A stretch of 64,000 nucleotides of DNA from Panaeolus papilionaceus (GCA_015501605.1 JADNRZ010000040.1:124001-188000); one strand, 5' to 3'; shown: positions 21,603-34,176, counted from the first letter of the stretch. Numbers and translations are program-made. The notes: generated by a model not told the origin, from the sequence alone.

Positions 21603-24003
21603 CTCCTCCTCAGCATGGAACGACGTGATAAATAGGACTCCTCCTTACGATGGTTGGTGAGGAATCCTACAGTAGACCAGTGAAGGCTCGAAGGCGAGTG
21701 AACAGTCCCTTGTGTAGAGCCTTGGTGAAAATGTCGGAGATATTTTCCTTCGTATTGATGTAGGTGAGTGTGAGGTCTCCTTCGTTCGCACGCTCTCGAA
21801 GATAGTGATAACGGATGTCCATGTGTTTTACTCGGGAGTGGAGCGCTGGGTCTTCAGACAAAATGATGGCGGCTTGGTTGTCGCAGAAAATGTGAGGAAT
21901 TACGTCGGGAGCCATGAATTGAAGTTCTTGGAGGATCTGTTTTAACCACATTGTTTCCTTTGCGGCTTCGAAGGCGGCGACGTATTCAGCTTCGCACGAG
22001 GATGTCGCTACTGATCGTTGCTTCTTCGATGACCAGCTAATCAGACCTCTTCCCAGAGTGAAACCATATCCTGCGACGCTTTGTCGTGTTCCCTGGCATT
22101 GTGCCCAATCGGAATCGGAGTATCCAGCGAGTTCGATTTTGCTGTGTCCACCGAGTGTGAGTTTTAGCGTTCGAGTTCCTTTGAGGTATCGGACAACGCG
22201 GATGGCTGCGTTCCAGTGGGATTGGTCGTAGCAATCGAGATACTGAGATAGGCATTGGATTGAGAATGATAAGTCTGGTCGTGTTCCGATAGCGAGGTAG
22301 AGTAGGGAGCCGACTAGTGAGCGATACGGGAGTTTAGCTTGTGCAGATGGGTCTCGTTTGTCTTCTGGAGGGCGAACTAATTTCAAGCCAGGGTCCATCG
22401 GTGTTGAAACTGGGTGAGCGTCCGTCTGTCCAAATTGTTTAATGATACGATCGATTAACGCGGTTTGTGATAGCTTGATCGTTCTGGTTGTACGGTTTCG
22501 TTCAACAGCGATGCCGACAATGTGTTTGGGTTCGCCTAGGTCCGTGATTTCCCATCTGTTCTTCATCTCCTCCTTAAACTCACGTAGCGCGCTTTCGTTC
22601 GATGCGATGGTGCCGCTGTCATCGACGTGGACGGCGGTGATAACAATTCCTGATTCCCGCTTCCTCCAGTATACGCAGGGGTCCGATTTAAGAGGTTGGA
22701 ATCCCCATTCCTTCATAGCCAGATCATAAGTCTTATTCCAGATCCTGCCAGCTTGTTTCATCCCATAGAGTCCTCGCTCGATTCTCCAAACATAGTCTTC
22801 CCTGCCTGGATCGATGCATCCCTCCGGAGGTTTCATGTATTGGATTTCATCGTCGGGTAAGACACTGTAAAGGAAGGCGGTTTTGACGTCCATCTGGTTC
22901 ATCTCCCAGTCCAGGGAGGCGGCAATGTGGAAGAGGATGCGCCACGATTCCATCCGGGCTGTGGGTGAGGTGGTGCTGTGATAATCTCGGCCGAAAACTT
23001 GTTCGAAACCCTTTACGACGATGCGAACTTTGTGGCGGATCACTTCACCCTTCTCATTTCGTTTGCGCTTGAAAACCCTTTTTGCTCGAAGAAGCTTGTA
23101 TCCCAGCGGTATTGTTGATTTGTGGACCCATCGGAACACCCCCATGCTCTGTAGCGAGTTAATCTCCTCCTGGTCACCTTTCATCCATTCTTCTGCATCT
23201 GGTGCGGCTTTAGCTTCGGCCCAAGTTTTTGGATCGTCGTCTTCATCGTCCATAGAAGTGTAGGCCTGCTCTGTATTGTCAATAGAGCTTCGAATTTGAT
23301 CGACGACGGAGTTGCTGAATAAGGTACAGTGGTTGACTTTTAATGAGCAGAGGAGTGTTTCGAGTTCTGACACCAGTGTAGTGTCATCGTCATGGTTTGG
23401 GTAGGGAAGTTCTTCGAACACCTTCTGTGCGTCCCGGGTGGTGCGTTGTTCATCCCTGTGCTGCTTAGCTCGAATGGCGACCTCTCTCGCTTCCTGGATT
23501 GCTCGCTGGAGCCTATCTTCGGCTGTTACGTGACCTCCTCTCTCTCTGGCTTCAGCGATTCTGGATGAGCGCTTTGGCGGAGCGGGAGGCTGAGGAATGA
23601 GAGGTGCGGCTGGTAGTTCACCAGTCAACAGGTTGGGATTCGAGGTTGTAGGTTCTGGCTCATCCTGCGGACCGGGTGGCGTTTCAGGGGTTGTATACAT
23701 GTCGTCCTCGTCATAGTCAAGTGAATCTGGTTCTCCTTGAGCATCGATCATGGGGACCTGTGGTGGGGTTATCGAGACTGGAGTCTCAGGGATGTGACGC
23801 TGTTCATGGCTCTCGATGAAGCTTACATGCGCTGACGTTAGGATCCTCCTAGTTGGTGGGTGGTAACAGCGATATGCTTTAGCGTGAGGTTCGTACCCAA
23901 CCAAGACACATTCGATGGAGCGCTCGAGGATTTTTGGGTTGTGAGTTTGGATGAGGACAAATGCGCGGCAACCGATTTCTCGCATGTATGAGTAGTTTGG
24001 CTT

Positions 24004-25798
24004 GGGGCATTGGAAAAAAGCCGTGCGCGGCCGTGCATGGCCGTGCAGTACCGTGCGTAACCGTGCTCCTACCGTGCTGAACCGTGCTGTCTCAAGTGAC
24101 TGCCGTGCAGTGCCGTGTAGTCCAACTGGTCAGCCGTGCATAATTCCAAGGAATCTTATTCGGTCTCTTCAGTAATGGGGAATAAGAGATGTGAGTTGGA
24201 TCAGATAGGATAGCTTCAGACAATTCAAAATCGCAGGCATGCTGCCACTTCCCAAGCTGAGACAATGGATATTGAGCTGATAATTTAAGTGTAAGCATCA
24301 AAAATCAAGCAGGAACGGTGGTCTTCATTTGTCCCAGCCTATCACGCCAAAGTGCATCACAAAGGTCGTGAACTACAACAATTGAGGTATTGGTGAGGGG
24401 AATATAATTGGTGGAGGCAAACTCATTCCCTCGCCGCCATCTAACAACCCAGCCTTCCTGAGCATTCTGCATGAGACGCACAGGATAATAGTACTCCTTT
24501 AATTCTTGCAAGAGCACCACTCCCAGCTCTTGGAGCGATTAGTAGAGAAAAGGGTCAAATTCGAGGCAATATTTTGCACCTAAATCGTTTCTCAGTTAAT
24601 TGCTTATACCTGTTCTGGCTTCCAATTGTCTTAAACATTGGAATTAGTAAATTTTACTAATGGAGCCAATGATAATTACTTACTTGCTCTTCGACACTCG
24701 ACGGCCTGGAAGGACATGTATCATATCACATGTATCACAGATGAAACAGTCCTAGACCTCAAGCAATCACCAGAGATATCACCCTCATTGATAATCATAA
24801 ACAAAACCGCACTATAACGTCTACCGTGTCGACCGTGCACTTCATTCGAAGGCCGTGCCAGACGTCAGAGTGGACGTGCATAACCGTGCCAAATTTAGAC
24901 GCTACCGTGCGGAGCCGTGCAGAGCCGTGCATTGACCGTGCATAGCCGTGCGTGAACCGTGCAGTAGCCGTGCCAAGGGTACGACAGCCGTGCATGAGCC
25001 GTGCACAGACAGAGCTCTGACACATAGCAGCAAACCACTCCATCTGGACCTTACAACCCATCTGACTATAAACCTACCATGAAGAAAATGCGGGATGTTG
25101 CACACCGGAGTAGAGAATGAGCCATCAATCAATGCACAAACGAGTTATCCAAGCATTCCAGAAGGCGAAATCCCCTGGAAAGACGTCATGGTGTCTTCTC
25201 CCAAGCTAGATATTAAAAATTTGCTCAGCATGACGACGAATTTTGGGTAGTGGACTGCCGTGCAGGAGGTACGCAGGCCAAGACTGTGTCTATGAGATTC
25301 GGTTGAACTCTGGGCCCTCTTGGTTGACATAACATTGTGTGGGAGGTACACAGGTCCGACGTATCTCGTCCAAACCCCCTGGCAAGAGGTAAAATGGATT
25401 TGTGGGATTTACATCTAGTAGGGTAATTTTACGAGGGGTATATATAGTCTTTGGAACAATCGCCTGTGTCGTGATTCATATAATGGGACTACCCTTGTTT
25501 TGTGTTGGCAACACATCGTTAGGATTCGGACTGGCCTGGCGAGGACCACGTCAAGGAACCATGTTTCATTATTAATACCTTTACAGGCATTGTTCCTGAA
25601 TTTATAACTCTACACTGAACCATCGCCAACGATACAACAACAAGGTATTCTTTATAATACCTAAGTACCTCAGCAACTGATACGTGTGCTATAACCGTGC
25701 AGCCGTGCATGACCGTGCATGACCGTGAATTTTACCTTTTTGCACGGTAGAGACTGCACGGCTGTGCACGGTCACTGCACGGCTTTTTTCTTTTGCCC
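24004..25798 (-). mobile_element. MULE derivative inside Copia, AAAAAAGCC-end type
   Basis: Ends are GGGGCATTGGAAAAAAGCC and CTTTTTTCTTTTGCCC. The 9-bp duplication gtttggctt lies at 23995-24003 and 25799-25807. The 1795-bp element carries CCGTGC arrays at 24020-24140, 24830-25010 and 25695-25785. It keeps the tail of a transposase gene related to the one at 619-8383. It belongs with the element at 4099 by its ends. Insertion split the Copia integrase without a frame change. Confidence 0.9.
24092..24560 (-). pseudogene. Transposase tail carried by the internally deleted MULE
   Basis: The minus strand encodes SGALARIK, then YYYPVRLMQNAQEGWVVRWR, then LWRDRLGQMK. A splice follows and leads to LGKWQHACDFELSEAILSDP. 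These align with 6222-6578 of the large element, including the intron position. One extra base between ARIKG and YYYPV shifts the frame relative to that copy. No DDE, peptidase or PHD part remains. This is a remnant from internal deletion of a related autonomous element. Confidence 0.65.
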
Positions 25799-28258
25799 GT
25801 TTGGCTTGCGTCCGTGCCATAATTCCCAAGGTGTTTTGCCATCAGCATTTGCACGGGTGACAGTTTTGACGTGAATATGGGAGGCAGTGAGATACATTTC
25901 ATCCCATAAGAACTCGGGGAGTTTCGCATCTATGCGCATGGTGCGTCCTTTTGCCATAAGGGTTCGATGCATCCGTTCTACCCTTCCTGCATGTGCTGAT
26001 GTGTGTGGGGCAGTCAGGTCGTGAACAGTTCCTCGGGACTTCAACCACTCCTCCATCTCAGTGCTCTTCAATTCGCCGTTGTCCGTTCGATAGCGGTGCA
26101 CAGGATATCCCACTTCAAGTTCTCGCACCTTCTCCCAAGCTTTGAGTTCTGGGAAGGCATCGGACTTCGCTTTCAAGGGGATGGACCACACATATGAAGA
26201 AAAATCATCAACGATGTTCATTATGTAGTACATTCCACTTCTCGACATAACACTCTGGGGTCCCGTAAGGTCAACCCACACCTTCTCTAATCGCTTCGTT
26301 GCCTTATGCCCCTCCCCTTCAGTTCTCTTCTTCGGAATCGAAGCGCGAGTCTGTTTACCGAGAATGCATGAGTCGCATTTCGGAGGGTTTTGGGAGATTT
26401 TAGGCATACCTGTAATATGACCTTGCTTGGCCATCTCTTGGATGGCACGAGCGTTTGCATGGCCAAGGCGTTTGTGCCAGGTATTGAAGTCAGCGACGCT
26501 GGTGGCGGTGAGAGCGTGGATCGTTTCGGTGGAGAAGAGATCCACGGAATAGAGGCTTCGAGAGGGAATGACTAATCCTGTTGCGATAACAGCTCCTGTG
26601 AGCTTCTGCATGAGACGGCATTGTTCGTCATCGAACTGAGTGATGATCTGAGAGTCCCTGGCAAGAAGGAAGACCGAAAGGAGTCGAACGGCAGCGGTTG
26701 CGACATAGAGGGCGTTGTGAAGTGTGATGTAAGAACCCCGAGAGACGCGAAGCTTGATATTGCCAATACCGGTGGCTTGAATACAGGAGCCACCAACACC
26801 CTTGATCGGGCGTGGGGTGATAGCGTTCAGGGTGAGGAAGTCTTCCTTATGGGGGGAGAGATGAATGGACGACCCTGAGTCGATGATGAAAGGTGATGAT
26901 TGTGGGGCAATAGGCGCACGGTAAGGTTGGGGAACCGGGGAGGTGTTTAACGCATCCTTGTTAATGGGAGCAGGTGAGCTGTAGACGTTCCAGTCGACAT
27001 TTGAGGTGGGTTCATCCAGCGAAAACCAGACCTCGTCGAGATGTGGGTCGAAGGGGGCGTGATGTGGGTTAGCATCAACATTGGTGCTGGGGAGGGGGTG
27101 CGATGCGAAGTTGGCAGCGGCAACGGCTGGTGTAGCAGCGTGCGCCTCGTTCTTCTTACCCTTCGCTTGTTCAGCGGCCTCCCTATCTTTGCGTTTTGCC
27201 TCTTTCGACTGCTCAACGGTGCTTCCGAACATTCCTCCACCCTCATTGATACAATATTTCTTCGTGTGGTGTCTGCCATTGCAGTTCTCGCAAATGATGG
27301 GAGCTCTGCCGCCCTTCTTTGCTGGTGCGGCAGCGAGTGCTACGTCGGGGTTTTGGCGTTTTTGGGACGTGATTTCGGTCTGGCGTTGGGTTATGAGAGA
27401 GCGAACGTCGTCGATGGTGTAGGAGTCCCGATCACCAGTCTTCGCGGCACGGTGGATCTCACTGTGAATCGTGGATTTGATGTGGGAGAGTGATGGGATG
27501 CGGGAGATCATGTGTGTTAACGCTAGAACCTGAAAGGTGTTCTTGGTGAGCTTACTGCCATAGGCTTGTGAAGCGAGATCGACTGCGGAGTTGAAAGATT
27601 TGAGTAAGTTCTCCCCATCTTCCAGTTCCGTGTAAAAAACTTGTTCGAGCAACGTGAACTGGCTTACTGCACCAGCGTTCGCGTATTTCCCCTTCAACGT
27701 TTTCCACAATTCGGTGGCAGGTTGGATATCGCGGACGTCGAGGGCGCGAGCCTCGTCACGGTCCATGGCAGAGTCGATGTAAAGTCGAGCAACGCGATCA
27801 TTACTCTTCCAGTTCCTGTAGGCGCGAGGTTCCTTGTCCTTGTTTGGGCATGGGACGTAACCCAGCACGTAATCCCATAGACCTGTAAGACCGAGAGCCC
27901 CCTCTATGTCCCACTTCCAATCGCGCCAATTTCCCTTTGACATAGATAAAATAGTACCAGTGAATGCCGAGGGGGGCGATAGGAGCGTGATGGATGGCTT
28001 GGTCAGGTCAGTAGGATTGATTTGGATTGGGGTGGTGGTGTTGGGCTTCGCCCCTGGTTTCGTGGATTCCTCGTTATCGCTGGACATGATGACGGATAGA
28101 GAATGTGAACGTAGTGGTAGAACGACGGGATAGGAGTACAGGTGAAGTGATGAAAGAGATGTAAATGCGTGATGTGATTGGGCGCGTAATTAGCGCGATA
28201 AGATAAGATAGCGGTGCGATCCAAAGTTCGGTGCCACTCTAATATTAGTGGTGGCAAT

Positions 28259-28269
28259 GGCCCATAACC
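28259..28269 (-). other. Copia primer-binding site (half initiator tRNA-Met)
   Basis: On the element strand GGTTATGGGCC directly follows the 5' LTR. It is complementary to the anticodon stem-loop of initiator tRNA-Met, the half-tRNA priming known from Copia. Confidence 0.75.
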
Positions 28270-28635
28270 TGTTGAACCTGGTAAATCGTACGCTGTAGAT
28301 AATAAGACGAGACTCAGTCAAGGTATATTCGACTAATTAGTACATGACAATACCTGTAGATAATAAGACAAGACTACAGAGAAATTGTCAGAAAATAGAA
28401 TAAGAAAATGAAAGGAATAAAGTGGCTCACCTCAGTCAAGGTATATTCGACTGAGGTGAGTGAGTAAGAATGAGAAGAATATATACTACGCATATGACAA
28501 AGGTCGTTTGTAGTCTATGAATGTCCGTTGATTAAATAAAGAAGAGTAAAAGGATAGTCAAAGATAAGATAGAACCGGATGTTATACAATCCTTGATCCG
28601 TCGATCCATGATGTCCGTGACCGTCTGTCTCAACA
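28270..28635 (-). repeat. Copia 5' LTR
   Basis: Same 366-bp sequence as 21237-21602 and in the same orientation, followed by the duplication gtcag. Confidence 0.9.
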
Positions 28636-28640
28636 GTCAG

Positions 28641-29180
28641 AACAATTCGACCCCAAAAGTCAAGCACCTTGAAGCGGATGATATCATGATAGCAATCGCG
28701 ATTTCATCATTCATTTTTGCGTGTCTAGTTGCATCAATATTCATCTAGGTATGCATGCGCAGGCGGAGACGTCGGCTTAGAATTAGACTGGATCATAGAG
28801 TATCGGTTCTAGAAGATTCTTCGGGATCTGAAGTTTGCAACGAGTTCCCCCGGTGTTCCAACGAAGTCCGAGTCGCATTACGGCCTCCAAGCTAGTCGCT
28901 GTCCGATTGTCACTTCCAGAATCTTTCAAGCGCTTCCGTCACAACACCCTTCGATATGAGCATTGCAGGGCAGGTATTAATACTGAGGTTTCTCAATCCG
29001 AGTACCATGGGCGATATTTTGCTCGGACCTGGTACGATACGCGGCAGGATCGGTACGATGATCATTCAAGGCATCTGTAGCAGGTGGTCACTCACTCTCT
29101 GATCCATGGAGGAGCACTCGTGCAGTGTCATCAGCAGCAGGAGATGCATGCCTTGACAATAATCTTGCACCATACATTGC
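28641..29180 (+). pseudogene. Relic of a fourth membrane-protein paralogue
   Basis: From 28648 the plus strand reads a membrane segment (IMIAIAISSFIFACLVASIF), a stop, and then CMRRRRRLRIR. Further on, in other frames, come HFQNLSSASVTTPFDMS and LNPSTMGDILL, which match HPQDLSDLYITTPFEMG and SNPSTLGDILD of the gene at 15999. Frameshifts and stops are frequent. Copia inserted at its left edge and a miniature MULE at 29189. Upstream exons may be the degraded sequence before 21237, but I could not align them securely. Confidence 0.55.
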
Positions 29181-29188
29181 ATCGAGAT

Positions 29189-30255
29189 GGGCATAGGTAA
29201 AACGCCGTGCAAAGCCGGGATCTGCCGTGCGCGACCGTGCATTACCGTGCAAGGTCATAGTAAAACCGTGCAAAGCCGTGCGGAACCGTGAGCCAGCCGT
29301 GCATAACCGTGCAGCGTACCGTGAGTGTGCCGTGCAACGCCCCATGCATGGCCGTTGATGTGATCGTGGAGTTATCTGAGTGAAAAGGTGAGCAGTGGTG
29401 AAGGTGTGACTGAGGGATAAATTGCTGGAATCGAAAGGCAAGGGAGTGACGCGCAGTACGAGTTAGTGGGGTTGGACTGTAATGTGAGCTGGGGGCAAAT
29501 ACAACAGTGAATACGACGAAAATGACAAATATATGCGCTGACGAAGGTGCGCACGGGCACCGGGCGACGGCGAAGACGAAATACGAAGATGAAACGAGAA
29601 ATATGGGGTGGAAAGAGGCATTTATTCTTTGTAAAATGGGTACTTAATATATGTAAAACTATGTAAAATCATGGAAATAGAAAGAAAACACTCGAAAATA
29701 CGAGAACCAAGAACACGCAACGCGTGAACTTGAACGAAGAGCTGTATACGAATAGAAATGCATGGGAAAATATCGAAAATCCGAAAAATCAGGGGATATC
29801 GATGAAAGGTAATTGTGATACAGTGCCACTGAGGATTCGGACACTCTTCGAAGGAACAAACAGATGGAACTATCTTACCTTTCTAAGTGTATCAATCAAC
29901 CGTGTCGTACCGTGCAGCTTAGCGTGAGAGACGTGCCACTGCCGTGCTGAAAACACCTAAAACCGTGCAGAGACGTGAAGAGCCATGCAAGGACGTGCAA
30001 AGCCGTGCAAAGCCGTGTCCCTGCCGTGGTCAACCGTGAAAAGCCGTGTCCCTACCGTGTCTAAGACATACAGACACGCGGAAAGCTGTGAAAAATAGTC
30101 ACTCTAATAGTATGCTACGTATTGATTCACTGCCGTGCTACTGTGTGCTCAAGTGAAGAGCCGTTCGAAGCCATGAAATTCGCTGTGGGACACAGTAGTG
30201 AGTTCACAGCAGCGCACGGCAGCGCACGGCTTTGCACGGCGTTTTCTAGTTGCCC
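29189..30255 (-). mobile_element. Miniature MULE, AAAACGCC-end type, copy 2
   Basis: Ends GGGCATAGGTAAAACGCC and GGCGTTTTCTAGTTGCCC. The duplication catcgagat is identical at 29180-29188 and 30256-30264. At 1067 bp it closely resembles the copy at 6579, with the same iteron order near both ends and the same A-rich middle. It has no coding sequence. Confidence 0.9.
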
Positions 30256-30264
30256 CATCGAGAT

Positions 30265-30386
30265 CCAGCGGGAGTGACTGCAATTCGAAACAGAGCGGAG
30301 GGCTGCCTACATCCCCTTCAAGATTTAGGGTGGGTACATTGATGTTTTCTATTGATTTCTTTTGGGGTGCAGATGTAGGATCATGA
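30265..30386 (+). pseudogene. Tail end of the fourth paralogue
   Basis: After the miniature MULE the plus strand reads SSGSDCNSKQSGG and runs open to a TAG or TGA near 30386. SSGS plus a basic residue pattern echoes PSGSSGSQRITKR at the end of the gene at 19317. This supports the insertion lying inside that relic. Confidence 0.4.
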
Positions 30387-30718
30387 GCGCGGTCATACAT
30401 GCATGATATTCAAGAATGATAACGAACTGATCATGATAAGTCAACTTACAGAGGTGGGGACCTACCCTTATGCCTTTATATACAACTGAACCTTTGCTTG
30501 TGTTGCTGTAGCGGTGTATTAATGACTAAATAGATACAACGTTTGATCAGAAAAATTGGTGTTCTGCGACCCTGTCGGCATTATAAATAGTTCTCTATAC
30601 TGATCAGTCGGTCGAAGGCTGCCTCAGGCACAGTTGACGACTCGGCATGAAGTGACAGGGTACAAATGTGTGAGGCTGGTAATATAGTACAGTATGCCAG
30701 GGAGGGTCACACGGGCAC

Positions 30719-31250
30719 TGATGAGCAGCGCGCTCACGTGTACCCGCGAACACTCTAATTTGGCATCTAATCATCACGCACCCACGCACCTTTCACGCAT
30801 ATCGCTCACACATCCCCGCATCGCTCGTTATCACTCCTATCAGCCGCCACCACACGAAATGGGATGAACTGGCGCCACACCTCGCAGCAGTGCACCTTGC
30901 AATTTATATGGACTTTATATTCCGCTTTCACCCATTTCGAGTCATTCCCCTCGTTTCGAACCCCTTCGTTGGTAGTTTAGCTCCGTAGCACATTGTACTT
31001 AGTTCAGCAACCCTCGTAAAAATACAATAGCTTATTTTGTCCCACATTTCGAACCTTAGTCTCCCAGTCCGTTGCTTTAGTCTCAGGAAGCGTCGTAGGC
31101 TTCAAATATTGTCTTATTTCCTCGCTACGAAGGCCTAGTTACCTACGGAAACGTCAACCCGCGCCCTCAGAGAGCCCTCAGTAACGTTGACCTCACTCCG
31201 ACCATCGAGTGCGTTTGTTTTATGCACTTGAAGACGTTGCGCGCACATCA
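30719..31250 (+). repeat. Solo-LTR-like repeat, copy a
   Basis: Begins TGATGAGCAGCGCGCTCAC and ends GCGCGCACATCA. It shares the start, the CATCACGCA.. stretch, the TCGAACC..TTAGT stretch and the end block with copies at 33540 and 41610. It is shorter (532 bp), and the flanks gcac / gcgc do not match perfectly. No coding. Confidence 0.6.
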
Positions 31251-31270
31251 GCGCAACGGATGGGACTGAT

Positions 31271-31900
31271 ATGACGGTAAAATTTGTCAGATATTCGAAG
31301 TGTTCAGGTTTGAGTGACTTGTGTACGTTCAGGTCGCAAGACGTGACAAGTTTATACATTGAACTCTACACCGTAGTCGATCCAGGGTCGAATGCAGAAG
31401 GTATGACATATTTAATGTAACGCTTCAAGAGACCTCATGAGTTAACTGGTTTTTTTAAAGATTTTATATACGGCACTGGTTATTACTTGTATAGAAAATA
31501 TGATTGAGGGGATTCTGAAAAGCCTATCAATCGAGCTTATCCCTGAACTTTGCGGCGAATGCCATTGGTTAAGCGCATCCTCATCGGAGTCAAATTATGG
31601 AATAATATTAGTTTGAATAAAAAAATTACAAATGTATTCCAAATTCTTGAAATGCAATGCACTGTAATTTTATGGTGTTTTATCCCATTTAAGCCTTGCT
31701 TTCGACATTTGTGCGACGGCTTATCGAGTCAGGGGTGAAAAGGTCGACCCTGAATTGCATACACTGCACGAACTACGTTTCAGTGATCTGTCACACCCAG
31801 AGACCTGAGCGATATTCGAAAGACGTACGCTTGAAAAACTGCATACGCTCAGGTCTCTCAAGGATACGTCCTTCGAATGTCTGACAAAATTTACTGTCAT
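31271..31900. repeat. 630-bp sequence with 30-bp inverted ends
   Basis: ATGACGGTAAAATTTGTCAG at 31271 is mirrored by CTGACAAAATTTACTGTCAT ending at 31900, with pairing through ATTCGAAG. A second inverted pair, GAGACCTGAGCG / CGCTCAGGTCTC, lies at 31800-31860. No target duplication is evident. It may be an old MITE, or two inverted pieces of a degraded repeat. Confidence 0.45.
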
Positions 31901-33539
31901 AAAGATTAAATAAAGATGGAATGCGCACGATCAGTTCCCCAGCTCCACTACCAGCTCTCTACCCCTAGTCCAGTACTTGCCTTCTGTGAGCTCCGAGTGG
32001 ATTCAATATGCGAGTCCTCGAGGACGAGAACCACAAAATTGAATGAAGGAAAAAGTCCAACGCCTTTCGAGGGATTCCGGAAGATAATAGACCTGTGTCT
32101 ACGAGGTGTGAAACGTGAGTATTCACGTGATCCGGGTAGCTGAGGATAGGGGGGGGTAATGTCAGGGAATGGTGGCAGGTAGCTGGGTTAGTGATGGTGA
32201 TGAAGACTTTGACGATCGAGATCATGAGCTGATGTAGACTGCGGCATTGTACCAACCGATGCAGTTCGACAGGGGTCACCCACTGTCAATCCCCAGGGGC
32301 AAGAAAAACCGACTGCAGGTGCGGGGAGAGTTTCCGTCGCAGGGTAGTAGGGTTACGACCTTGCGCTCAGATGCTAAAATAGGAAAAGTGGTGTGAAAAA
32401 TTGACCTTGAGTAGCACAAAAATGTCCGCTTTTGAGATGGGTTTGACGGCCGTTATAACCTCCACCCACAGAGCAGAATGGGCAGAAATTACGACCACAA
32501 ATCGAACAATTGCGGCCCCATAAACAACCCGTACGAGCGGAATTTCCTACCCGCATAAATTTCCAACCCTGTGGATAATTTTGGCTCCTATAGGGTAGGG
32601 CAGGGTATTCATCCTTGCGTCACACATTAATGAATGTCATAAGTTAAATATATTAATCACCAGAGTGAATTGCAGGAAAGCGCATACACGTGTACATGAT
32701 ATACATAATCCATGTTGTAGTTTACACATAAAATATAAGATGTTGACGTACCAAGTCAGTAAAATGGGAAATGAGTATACCTTCGTAATGTGTTAAAAAT
32801 GGGTATATGTGGGATAGTAAATCAAGGACTTACTGCAGACTATACCTGCACTAAACTGGATTCTCCCCGCGTGGACATGGAGCTTGGAAACTTGAAGGAA
32901 GTTTGATTAGAGAGTCATGCATACGGGGATTTTGAAGGGAGACTTACATGTTAATAGGTAGACAGTGAGTTGAACTAGGCAGATGGACAGAGAGAATTTT
33001 GACTATGGTGAAGTTGAGGTTTTGACGATGGTGGTGGTGAGTGGCAGAGAGACTTGGGACTCAGGACGATTCATCAAATTAACCATAAATAGCGACCAAC
33101 CATTAGTCACATGCTAATGCCGTAACATTGGACTTTGAAATATCTCCAAGTCCATGCACTGTGAATGTGGAGAAGATCCGAGGGTGAAATTCTCGCCCTG
33201 TGGCCGGATTTTGCACCATACAAGCTCCCTCCTGTGTAACTAAGATAAAATTCCACCTACTGGGCAGTTTATTCCCTTCGCTACTCCTACCCCCAATCCT
33301 CCGGCTGCGTAATTTCTGACTCCATGAGTCATAGTTTCCCGCCTCAAAACCCCGCCAGTCGGTTTTCCCGCCTCATATGGTTTCACAGTGACCTTCTGAC
33401 TTGCCAGCTGAAGCCCGGGCTGTGCTATCGGCTCTCGATGTCCAAGCAGGCGATACAGCAGCGCCACACCCTGTCGGAGCGCTCCCATCGCAGCGTCCCG
33501 GTTCTGAAGGGCTAACCTTGCGCGGTCATTCTACTCCAG
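31901..33539. other. No gene recognised
   Basis: AT-rich around 32600-32850. A Cys-rich 60-codon minus-strand frame at 32374-32556 has no upstream support. No repeat copy or RNA gene is apparent. Confidence 0.35.
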
Positions 33540-34176
33540 TGATGAGCAGCGCGCTCACCTGAACCCGTAACCCACTCTTTTTGCATTTTCACCATCACGC
33601 ACGCACACAGGCACGCGCTCCAAATCACGACGCTTACCCATCCCGGTCATCACGGCTTCATCACTACTTCACTGCTCGACTTTATCATTACGAGCGTCGC
33701 TTGTTACCATTACCATCAGCCGCCACAATACCAAACGGGATAGCCCCGACCATTGTACCTTACAACCACGCACCTCATGATGCGTACGGGCGTTAAGTCC
33801 GTTTATTTCATCAATTTCTTTAACATTTACCCTTGTTTTTATATTCCAACTCCCGTTTCCCCTCACTTCTTATTTCGTTTCGAACCCCCTTAGTTAGTGG
33901 TATAGCTCCCATTCAAGTTTGTACATAGTCTACAGTGCTTCGTAAAAATACAGGAGCTACTTTTATGCCCACATTTCGAACCTCTAAGTTTTAGTCTCAC
34001 ATCTCAGTCCTAGGAAGCGTCGTCTGCTTCAAATATCTGTTTATTCTATCGCTACGAAGGCCTAGTTAACTACAGAAGCACCTATTTGCAACCTCAGAGC
34101 GCCCTCTGCGACGTTGACCTCACGCCGGTCATCGAGTGTGTAATATCCCGTGCTTGAAGACGTCGCGCGGACATCA
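33540..34176 (+). repeat. Solo-LTR-like repeat, copy b
   Basis: TGATGAGCAGCGCGCTCACC to CGCGGACATCA, flanked by ccag at 33536-33539 and 34177-34180. It aligns with the copy at 41610 over most of its 637 bp, including CACCATCACGCACGCAC and GACGTTGACCTCACGCCGG. The TG...CA ends and short duplication suggest a solo LTR, but no internal retroelement sequence is present. Confidence 0.65.

Larger units (their letters stand above)
21667..28087 (-). pseudogene. Copia gag-pol polyprotein interrupted by a MULE
   Basis: ATG at 28087 begins a UBN2-type gag with the zinc knuckle CENCNGRHHTKKYC (near 27290). The aspartic protease motif IIDSGSSIHLS is near 26880. The integrase follows with WHKRLGH and CDSC, then DDFSSYVW and an AGRVERMHRTL Glu region. 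Integrase is cut at 25799. Reading resumes at 24003 with the end of the integrase (REIGCRAFVL). Reverse transcriptase has MDVKTAFLY and an HVDDS active site in place of YVDDS. RNase H has GYSDSDWAQ, SSCEAEYVA and a DNQAA motif. The stop is TAG at 21669-21667. Dropping the insert and one duplication leaves 4617 bases, an exact multiple of three, or about 1538 residues. The order protease-integrase-RT-RNase H is that of Copia. Confidence 0.95.
21237..28635 (-). mobile_element. Ty1/copia LTR retrotransposon, split by a MULE
   Basis: Two 366-bp LTRs (21237-21602 and 28270-28635) begin TGTTGAACC and end CTCAACA on the plus strand. The 5-bp duplication gtcag lies at 21232-21236 and 28636-28640. Internally, on the minus strand, a gag-pol frame runs from 28087 to 21667 with a 1795-bp MULE derivative plus a 9-bp duplication inside it. 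Without that insert the element is about 5.6 kb. The purine tract GAGGAGGAG adjoins the 3' LTR. The LTRs differ at only two positions I could find, so insertion is recent, and the MULE arrived later still. Confidence 0.95.

Noticed and set aside
24795..25132. Open frames of repeated Met-His-Gly-Ser-Ala-Arg type peptides (also 6493-6871, 8473-8736, 43103-43504)
   Set aside because: They are translations of the transposon iterons, with no conserved start or splice context.
32374..32556. Cys-rich 60-residue minus-strand frame
   Set aside because: No start context, splice support or repeat of the Cys spacing. Likely chance.
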